DNA of 5,528 nt, from positions 1 to 5,528 of the forward strand of contig JAGDDO010000276.1 of assembly GCA_017848205.1 (NCBI GenBank), written 5' to 3'. Origin of the DNA: Oscillospiraceae bacterium (GTDB taxonomy: Bacteria > Bacillota_A > Clostridia > Oscillospirales > Ruminococcaceae). Positions within the stretch are counted from its first letter, which is position 1. Every line of letters starts with the position of its first letter. A program made the translations under genes and the position numbers. The notes beneath the pieces were generated by a model. That model saw only the letters and a program-made list of their open reading frames with translations, did no database searches and was not told the DNA's origin. Positions 1 through 4,831 of the stretch are shown here, one piece after another.

Positions 1-682
1 CACGGTCGTTGATAGCCTTCGGTATGTCACTGTTCTGTGTACAGATCTCGTTTTCCATAAGTGCCTTGACATATCCGAGATATCTGTCCTGGATACTTGA
101 TGTGGCGTTGAGTCTTCCGATAAATCTGATATCGGTGTGTCCGTTTTCAATAAGGTAGTCTGTGAGAAGATACATACCGTAGAAATTGTCAGTAACAACG
201 GAATCGACATTGTAATGCTTGTCGTAGAAATCAAGGAAGATAAGAGGCACGTCGTATCTGATAAGCACGTCGATGTATGAACGGCTTATCTGTCCGAGAA
301 CTATAAGACCGCTTACCTTGTTTTCAGATATTATACGCGGAAGAACGCCGGCTTTTTCATCGTCCTTGGAAAGAGTTTCATTGATAGCAAAAAGATTCTT
401 CTTGAGAAGTTCCTTTGAAGTTTCCTGACAGAGTCTCCAGTAGAAAGTACCTTTTTCACCTACAAAACGTTCTGACATGAGAATTCCGATGTTTCTGTTT
501 TCAATTTTTGAAGTGATACGTTCATTGACCGTATATTTGTAACCGAGATCATCAGCCGTTTTCTTGATAGCTGCACGAAGCTCAGGGCTTACCCCTTCCC
601 TGTCATTAAGCGCATTCGATACCGTTACGACGCTGACATTGAGACTTTCAGCAATATCGATCATTCTTATTACTTTTTTCAT
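1..682 (-). CDS. LacI-family transcriptional regulator (C-terminal part missing at window edge)
   Basis: This is a cytoplasmic DNA-binding repressor of the LacI/GalR family; 227 residues are visible and about 100 are missing beyond the left edge. The N-terminal helix-turn-helix is clear (about residues 8-26: IDIAESLNVSVVTVSNALN), followed by helix 3 and the LGY of residues 46-48. The periplasmic-binding-protein-like effector domain starts near N64-I65-G66-I67. It carries family-typical stretches: SGLIVLGQ (124-131), VPLIFLD (145-151), VVTDN (162-166), GHTDIRFIG (181-189) and R200-YLGYVKAL. The hinge is unusual: the usual A-R-x-L is replaced by E54-R-I-T57. I chose the ATG ending at 682 because it keeps the normal N-terminal length; ribosome-site support is weak (AAAGG at 702-698, GAG at 695-693), and an in-frame ATG at 664 would trim six residues. 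Such proteins usually sense a sugar or nucleoside, but the effector cannot be read from sequence. It diverges from the transporter operon; whether it controls it is unknown. Confidence 0.93.
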   Translation of the reverse strand, partial: MKKVIRMIDIAESLNVSVVTVSNALNDREGVSPELRAAIKKTADDLGYKYTVNERITSKIENRNIGILMSERFVGEKGTFYWRLCQETSKELLKKNLFAINETLSKDDEKAGVLPRIISENKVSGLIVLGQISRSYIDVLIRYDVPLIFLDFYDKHYNVDSVVTDNFYGMYLLTDYLIENGHTDIRFIGRLNATSSIQDRYLGYVKALMENEICTQNSDIPKAINDR

Positions 683-747
683 AGAATATTCACTCGACCT
701 TTCGGGTTTAATGATTTGGCAGACAAAAGACAAAACGTGTCCTGTGC

Positions 748-884
748 TGCAGATCAGAACAGTGACCGTACGTAAAGTCACTGTTTATAAAGCACTGGTT
801 CACCAGTAAATCTGCATCTGAAAAGATGCTTTAACCCCTCAAGTCATCCCTTTCACGGAACGGTCAAAACATACCTGTCCGTGA
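748..884 (-). promoter_or_regulatory. Structured leader of the LacI-family gene, possible cis-regulatory RNA
   Basis: Read on the minus strand, in order of transcription: hairpin A has a 7-bp stem (884-878 with 859-853) and an inner GGT/ACC pairing. Hairpin B has a perfect 6-bp stem with a 4-base loop (829-824 with 819-814). Helix P1 has 7 bp (816-810 with 754-748) and encloses hairpin C (807-803 with 798-794, 4-base loop) and hairpin D (9 bp, 785-777 with 766-758), giving a three-way junction. B and P1 share positions 814-816, so they cannot both form fully, which is a switch-like arrangement. The probable promoter at 907-935 would place the RNA start near 900, just before hairpin A. I do not recognise a known riboswitch class. 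Alternatives are an attenuator, a mRNA stability element, or DNA-level dyads bound by a regulator. Pairings were found by eye without energy calculation. Confidence 0.42.
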
Positions 885-906
885 CATGATCAGTTTTCTT
901 AAGTAT

Positions 907-935
907 ATTATAACACAGCGCAAGAAAAAAATAAA
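907..935 (-). promoter_or_regulatory. Probable promoter of the LacI-family gene (extended -10)
   Basis: On the minus strand a perfect TATAAT (912-907) is preceded directly by TGT (915-913), making an extended -10 box. A poor -35 candidate, TTTATT (935-930), lies 17 bases upstream. Transcription would start near 900 and leave a leader of about 218 bases before the start codon at 682. The extended -10 makes the weak -35 acceptable. No other convincing promoter was seen nearer the gene. Confidence 0.62.
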
Positions 936-1038
936 GTATTTTGCTTAAATTCACTTAAAAATTTTTCAGGCAATTAACCTTGATTAAAGTTACAATCTAT
1001 TCAGTTACTATAAACAGCAATTTAAACAATTTCTTCTA

Positions 1039-1067
1039 TTGATTTTTATTGAAAATAATGCTATAAT
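1039..1067 (+). promoter_or_regulatory. Promoter of the surface-protein/ECF operon
   Basis: TTGATT (1039-1044, one or two mismatches to the -35 consensus) and a perfect TATAAT (1062-1067) are separated by exactly 17 bases in an AT-rich setting. This is a near-ideal housekeeping sigma-factor promoter. Transcription would begin near 1074 and give a short leader of about 36 bases. That is too short for a cobalamin-type riboswitch, so control, if any, is more likely by a protein acting on the DNA. Confidence 0.78.
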
Positions 1068-1109
1068 AAAATTTGCTTATTTTATAAAATTCAGAGGAGA
1101 TCATATATC

Positions 1110-2087
1110 ATGAAAAAATTGATTTCATTTATCACGGCAGCAGCTCTTGTTTCATGTTCAGGAGCAGTTCTTTTTGCAGGTGCAGCAGAACAGGACACCA
1201 AAGTCCTCGTAACAATTTCAGACGGAAAAGGCGGTGCACCTGTCCTCATTCAGAAGGAAGTTAATGTAACAGACATCGACAGCGACGGAAAGCTCACCAT
1301 CAACGATGCTCTTTACATTGCCCACGAAGATAATTTCACAGGCGGTGCGGCAGCCGGATTCAGGTCATCCGAAAACACAGGAGGATACAGCGGTATCAGA
1401 CTTGACAAGCTCTGGGGCATTGAAAACGGCGGAAACTACGGCATCTACGTTGACAACACTGCATCCATGTCCCTCGCTGATGAAGTAAAAGACGGAAACA
1501 GCATTTACACTTTTGTTTACTCAGATACAACAGGTTTCTCAGATGCATACAGCTGGTTCGACAGGAACACTGCAGATGCAAAGCAGGGCGACGAGATCGA
1601 GCTCACTCTTTCACGCCAGGCATATGATGCAAACTGGACACCGCTCACACGTCCTGTTGAAGGTGCTGTCATAACAATAAACGGAAAAGCAACTGAATTC
1701 AAAACCGATAAAGACGGCAAGGTAAAGGTAAAGCTCGATGAAGCAGGTGAAGATATTCTTATCAGTGCTTCATCAGAAAACCTTACACTTGTTCCGCCGG
1801 TACTTGTGGCAGACGTTGAAGCAAATGCGGAAGTTACTGCTTCATTCTCAGAAACTGCCGCTGAAACAACGACTGAATCAACCACTTCAGCAACAACTGC
1901 ATCTGTAAGCAAAATAGCAGTCGTTCTCCATGAAAATTTCGGAGAAGATACCACAACATCAGCTCCGAAGGTTTCTGCAGTATCAGGCTCACCGGCAACA
2001 GGTGACAAAGGCAGCAGCACAGCAGTTATCGCATTCATTGCTGCAGGATGCACAGCATTTGCATTAAGAAGAAAAAATGAAAAATAA
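1110..2087 (+). CDS. Secreted, sortase-anchored protein with dockerin-like Ca loop in a DUF4430-like module
   Basis: A 325-residue exported protein of unknown function. Residues 1-26 form a signal peptide (MKKLISF..., cleavage probably after AGA at 23-25). Residues 30-155 resemble a DUF4430/transcobalamin-C-like module: a first strand KVLVTI, the NDALYIA helix, GIRLDKLWG, and YGIYVDN followed by VKDGNSIYTFVY, the same order of elements as in the DUF4430 domain of the next gene. Inside it, D55-I-D57-S-D59-G-K-L-T-I-N-D66 is a complete dockerin-type EF-hand loop. Residues about 157-238 look like an Ig-like or carboxypeptidase-regulatory-like domain (GAVITING...FKTDKDGKVKVKL). A Thr/Ser-rich spacer (about 245-292) leads to a sorting signal: SPATG (294-298), a hydrophobic stretch (303-318) and the tail RRKNEK. 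The protein is probably linked to the cell wall by a sortase with non-LPXTG preference. AGGAG (1095-1099) lies 10 bases before the ATG. First gene of the operon, it overlaps the next by 11 bases. Ligand capture is an inference. Confidence 0.85.
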   Translation: MKKLISFITAAALVSCSGAVLFAGAAEQDTKVLVTISDGKGGAPVLIQKEVNVTDIDSDGKLTINDALYIAHEDNFTGGAAAGFRSSENTGGYSGIRLDKLWGIENGGNYGIYVDNTASMSLADEVKDGNSIYTFVYSDTTGFSDAYSWFDRNTADAKQGDEIELTLSRQAYDANWTPLTRPVEGAVITINGKATEFKTDKDGKVKVKLDEAGEDILISASSENLTLVPPVLVADVEANAEVTASFSETAAETTTESTTSATTASVSKIAVVLHENFGEDTTTSAPKVSAVSGSPATGDKGSSTAVIAFIAAGCTAFALRRKNEK

Positions 2088-3969
2088 GACTTTATCACTG
2101 ATCATAAGCACTCTGGTCATCGTTCTGACCATATTCTGCTCTGATCCGTCTAAAGCCGGTGCTTACGAATATACCGTCGGTGAGGTACAGTCTCTCATCG
2201 ACGGTATCGTTGATTATAAGTGCAGACAGACCGGATCAGCTGATGTACAGAGCTGGATCAGCGGTGCTCTCGCTGACGGCGCAGGCAGCAGTTCCGAATG
2301 GTATGTTATGTCGCTCAGCCAGTACGGTTACAGCGATTTTTCACGTTACGCATCAAATCTTGAAAATTATCTTAAGAACAACAATGAACCTTCAGCTACT
2401 TCAAGGGAAAAATATGCACTGGCTCTTTCAGCAGCCGGAAGCACTGACCCTTATACTGAAGATATTCTCAACAGCTCGATAGGCGCGCAGGGCATCATGA
2501 GCTATATTTACGGTCTTCACGTTTTAAACAACGGATACAGCTGTTCAGATTTCAATGCTTACGGCATTGCACAGACACTGGTATCAATGCAGTACGGTGA
2601 CGGCGGATGGGCTCTTTTCGGAGAATACGGCGATATTGATGTTACATCCATGACTATTGCTGCTCTTGCTCCCTACTACTGGAACGACCAGTCTGTTCAT
2701 GATGCTGTTGACCGCGGTGTGGATTTTCTTTCAGCCAGGCAGCAGGAAAACGGCGGCTACCAGAGTTTCGGAACACCTAATCCGGAAAGTGCATCCCAGG
2801 TTCTCGTCGCTCTTTCAGCAATAGGTATCGACGGCGTTCACGACGAAAGATTCATCAAAAACGGAAACTGTCTTATTGACGGGATCGCTGAATACAGACT
2901 TGATGACGGCAGTTTTTCACATATCAAAGGTGATGCATCAAACGAAACTGCAACCATTCAGGCACTGTACTCACTTATAGCCTACAAAAGAATGTGCGAG
3001 GGCCGCTCCGGACTTTATGTTTTCGATAACCGCAGATCTGTGGAAAGACCTGCAGAGACTGAAGCTGTAACTGAAACTCCGGCCGCTGAGGCTGAATTGA
3101 ACGCTTCACCTGACAGGACAGATGTAACAGTCGTATCCGGAACTGATGCTTCAGTATCATCCGTTACAGGAACCTCTGTTCCAGCAGGTAATGTCACCTC
3201 CGCGTCCGTTTCATCGGCATCAGTTTCTGAAACCGGTGTATCTGTATCATCCGCAGAAAGCAGCGGTGTGTCCGGATCAGATGTGCATAACGGCCGCAGA
3301 ACAGACAGTAAAAACGAACCAGCGGAAAATGCAGAACACAATACAGGTAAACCGGGCGTAAACAAAACATTCCTTCTCATGATCGTCGCTTTTTCATTCG
3401 GTGTACTGTACCTTGTCATGTTCCTTGCAGGAAAACGAAGCATAAAAAATCTGATTTTCATCGTACTTGCTGGCGGTGCAGTATGTACCTTCATTTTATT
3501 AAATGATTTTCAGTCAAAAGATGACTATTATAACGGCAGACCTTCAGAGAAGGAAAACGTATCAGGTACTGTGACTCTGGAAATACGCTGCGACACCATA
3601 GCTGGAAAATCAGACGATGAGCACATTCCGGCCGACGGAACGATACTTAAAAAGACTGAATTTGACATAGAGGACGGAGAAACTGTTTTCGACGTGCTCA
3701 CCGAAGCGGCCAGGGTTTATAACATACAGGTGGAAAACAAGGGCAGTGCCGGTTCAGCACACGGCCTTTCCTACATAGCCGGAATAAACTATATCTACGA
3801 ATTTGACTTCGGCGATCTGTCCGGATGGGTGTACCATGTAAACGGCATTACTCCGTCAAGAGGCTGCGGTGAGTATGTCCTTTCGGACGGTGACGAAATA
3901 GAATGGCTCTACACCTGTGATCTCGGTCACGATCTTGATGAGGTATACGAAAATGGTCCGCTTTCATGA
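2077..3969 (+). CDS. Membrane-tethered surface protein: squalene-cyclase-type repeats, two TM helices, DUF4430 domain
   Basis: A 630-residue cell-surface protein and a likely ligand-binding partner of the transporter. Residues 1-29 are a signal peptide ending in AGA. Residues 30-310 form an all-helical alpha-alpha barrel of the prenyltransferase/squalene-oxidase-repeat type. Repeats are clearest at 172-201 (YGDGGWALFGEYGDIDVTSM), 222-250 (QENGGYQSFG) and 274-305 (RLDDGSF); earlier ones are degenerate. Residues about 322-428 are a Ser/Thr/Val-rich linker. TM helices at about 430-450 and 457-477 flank a short basic loop (GKRSIKN), so both large domains face outside by the positive-inside rule. 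Residues about 496-620 are a DUF4430 (transcobalamin-C-like) domain: VTLEIRC, DGETVFDVLTEAA, GWVYHVNG (583-590), C597 and DGDEIEWLYTCDLGHDL, with C597 and C614 a possible disulphide. The order alpha-barrel then DUF4430 matches intrinsic factor and transcobalamin. It overlaps both neighbours. It is not a terpene cyclase: it is exported and lacks the acid-rich catalytic motif in a suitable context. The corrinoid ligand is inference. Confidence 0.9.
   Translation: MKNKTLSLIISTLVIVLTIFCSDPSKAGAYEYTVGEVQSLIDGIVDYKCRQTGSADVQSWISGALADGAGSSSEWYVMSLSQYGYSDFSRYASNLENYLKNNNEPSATSREKYALALSAAGSTDPYTEDILNSSIGAQGIMSYIYGLHVLNNGYSCSDFNAYGIAQTLVSMQYGDGGWALFGEYGDIDVTSMTIAALAPYYWNDQSVHDAVDRGVDFLSARQQENGGYQSFGTPNPESASQVLVALSAIGIDGVHDERFIKNGNCLIDGIAEYRLDDGSFSHIKGDASNETATIQALYSLIAYKRMCEGRSGLYVFDNRRSVERPAETEAVTETPAAEAELNASPDRTDVTVVSGTDASVSSVTGTSVPAGNVTSASVSSASVSETGVSVSSAESSGVSGSDVHNGRRTDSKNEPAENAEHNTGKPGVNKTFLLMIVAFSFGVLYLVMFLAGKRSIKNLIFIVLAGGAVCTFILLNDFQSKDDYYNGRPSEKENVSGTVTLEIRCDTIAGKSDDEHIPADGTILKKTEFDIEDGETVFDVLTEAARVYNIQVENKGSAGSAHGLSYIAGINYIYEFDFGDLSGWVYHVNGITPSRGCGEYVLSDGDEIEWLYTCDLGHDLDEVYENGPLS
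3940..3943 (+). promoter_or_regulatory. Ribosome binding site that decides the EcfT start
   Basis: GAGG (3940-3943) stands 9 bases before the ATG at 3953. The two upstream in-frame ATGs at 3917 and 3938 have no purine-rich site at a suitable distance, and the extra residues they add (up to 12) look unlike a coupling-subunit N-terminus. The site lies inside the 3' end of the preceding gene, so translation is likely coupled. Confidence 0.6.
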
Positions 3970-4831
3970 GCTTAATCCGGCAGTCATTGCTCTGTGGTTC
4001 TTCACTGTCACCGGCACGGCAATGTTCTGCAGCTATCCGGTGATATGTTTTCTGACACTGACTGCCGGTGTTCTTCTGTTTCTTGTAAGAAACGGAAGAA
4101 ATCATATCCGTACTCACCTGTTCTTTCTGATTTTATACGTGATACTTACAATAGCCAATCCGCTTGTCTCACACAACGGCAAAACTGTTCTGTTTGTAAT
4201 GAACGACAATCCGGTAACGCTCGAAGCGCTGCTTTACGGTCTTAACTCAGCAACAATGCTTACGGGAGTATTATATATGTTCCGGTCGTTTACACAGATA
4301 ATGACAAGTGAAAAGCTTCTCTACATAACATCGCTGCTCTCCCCGAAGATATCACTGGTGCTGTCAATGGCAGTACGATACGTTCCGCTGTTTAACAGAC
4401 AGGGGCAGAAAGTAAGCGACACCCAGAAAGCAATGGGACTGTATGCTGATGACAATATTATTGATGACATTACCGGACACATGCGTATTTTCTCGTCCGT
4501 TTCCACATGGGCGCTGGAAAATGGTATAGTGACCGCTGACAGTATGGCAGCCAGAGGATTCGGTACAGGACGCAGAACCGCTCTGAAAAGATTTTCATTC
4601 ACTCTTACCGACACTGCTTTTCTTATCCTTACAGTAATATTGGCGAGTACTGTGATCGTCGCAGCAGCACACGGAAGTCTTGAATTTGATTTTTATCCGG
4701 AAATGTCGGGTATCCATCCTGATCACACCGGAAAAGCCGGACTTGCCGCATTTCTTCTGCTCGTCCTGATGCCGGTATTCAAAGAAACGGAGGCCCTGAT
4801 AAAATGGAAATATTCCGAGTCGAAGATCTGA
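3953..4831 (+). CDS. ecfT: ECF transporter transmembrane coupling subunit (EcfT/CbiQ family)
   Basis: This is the membrane scaffold that links ECF ATPases to a substrate-binding S component, driving vitamin or metal uptake. With the start at 3953 it has 292 residues, slightly longer than typical EcfT. It opens with the family pattern FHELNPAVIAL and has about six hydrophobic segments (roughly 9-27, 29-46, 54-72, 93-113, 219-239, 262-278). The cytoplasmic coupling region lies between: MAVRYVPLF (139-147) matches the conserved R-F/Y-x-P motif. It is followed by TQKAMG (157-162), where the usual A-R-G is A-M-G, and MAARGFG (198-204), an intact second A-R-G motif, then GRRT. Such motifs sit in the grooves of the two ATPases. 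It overlaps the DUF4430 gene by 17 bases and the ATPase gene by 28. The family call is firm. Substrate is not determined by this subunit; the upstream surface proteins suggest a dedicated rather than a shared module. Confidence 0.92.
   Translation: MVRFHELNPAVIALWFFTVTGTAMFCSYPVICFLTLTAGVLLFLVRNGRNHIRTHLFFLILYVILTIANPLVSHNGKTVLFVMNDNPVTLEALLYGLNSATMLTGVLYMFRSFTQIMTSEKLLYITSLLSPKISLVLSMAVRYVPLFNRQGQKVSDTQKAMGLYADDNIIDDITGHMRIFSSVSTWALENGIVTADSMAARGFGTGRRTALKRFSFTLTDTAFLILTVILASTVIVAAAHGSLEFDFYPEMSGIHPDHTGKAGLAAFLLLVLMPVFKETEALIKWKYSESKI

Larger units (their letters stand above)
683..1109. other. Divergent intergenic region (427 bp), no protein gene
   Basis: No credible coding region is seen here. 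The left half (683-900) is the probable transcribed leader of the LacI-family gene and is rich in inverted repeats. The right half (about 900-1109) is strongly AT-rich and holds two outward-facing promoters, whose -10 boxes lie about 150 bases apart. I found no operator I can assign with confidence. An imperfect dyad, AACCTT-gatt-AAAGTT at 976-991, sits between the promoters, but with six-base arms and one mismatch it is weak evidence for a binding site. Confidence 0.7.

Noticed and set aside
727..743. Minus-strand terminator-like hairpin (AGGACA with TGTCTT, then a T-containing run)
   Set aside because: The stem is six pairs with one G-U, and the following run is interrupted (TTGTCT). It is too weak to call, although it would matter if the leader were an attenuator.
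564..809. Plus-strand 81-codon open frame
   Set aside because: It lies opposite the start of the LacI-family gene and its leader, has no ribosome site or family resemblance, and its tail is only the leader repeats.
748..884. Plus-strand small RNA in the same repeats (hairpin B would carry a GAAA tetraloop in that orientation)
   Set aside because: No plus-strand promoter or terminator was seen around it, whereas the minus strand has an extended -10 promoter at the right place. The orientation is nevertheless not proven.
683..1109. Cobalamin riboswitch
   Set aside because: I searched both strands for the B12-box pattern and the conserved cobalamin core by eye and found neither. The operon leader is also too short.
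1517..2098. Minus-strand 193-codon open frame, and similar antisense frames such as 3015-3494
   Set aside because: They mirror strongly coding plus-strand genes, with low-complexity Val/Ser/Thr composition arising from the linker regions, and have no start signals.
2077..2163. Lipoprotein signal at LTIFC (residues 17-21) of the membrane-tethered protein
   Set aside because: Phe precedes the cysteine, where a lipobox needs Gly, Ala or Ser. A standard signal peptide ending in AGA fits better.
2590..2660. Squalene-hopene or terpene cyclase activity, from the repeats and D186-x-D188
   Set aside because: The protein is exported, the catalytic DXDD context is missing, and the DIDVTSM pattern also occurs in intrinsic-factor-like binding proteins.
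3060..3300. Recent tandem repeat or mobile element in the Ser/Val-rich stretch
   Set aside because: Only short words such as gtatcatccg recur. This is ordinary low-complexity linker coding without period or flanking repeats.
3917..3952. Longer EcfT with a start at 3917 or 3938
   Set aside because: No ribosome site precedes these ATGs at a proper distance, while GAGG lies 9 bases before 3953.
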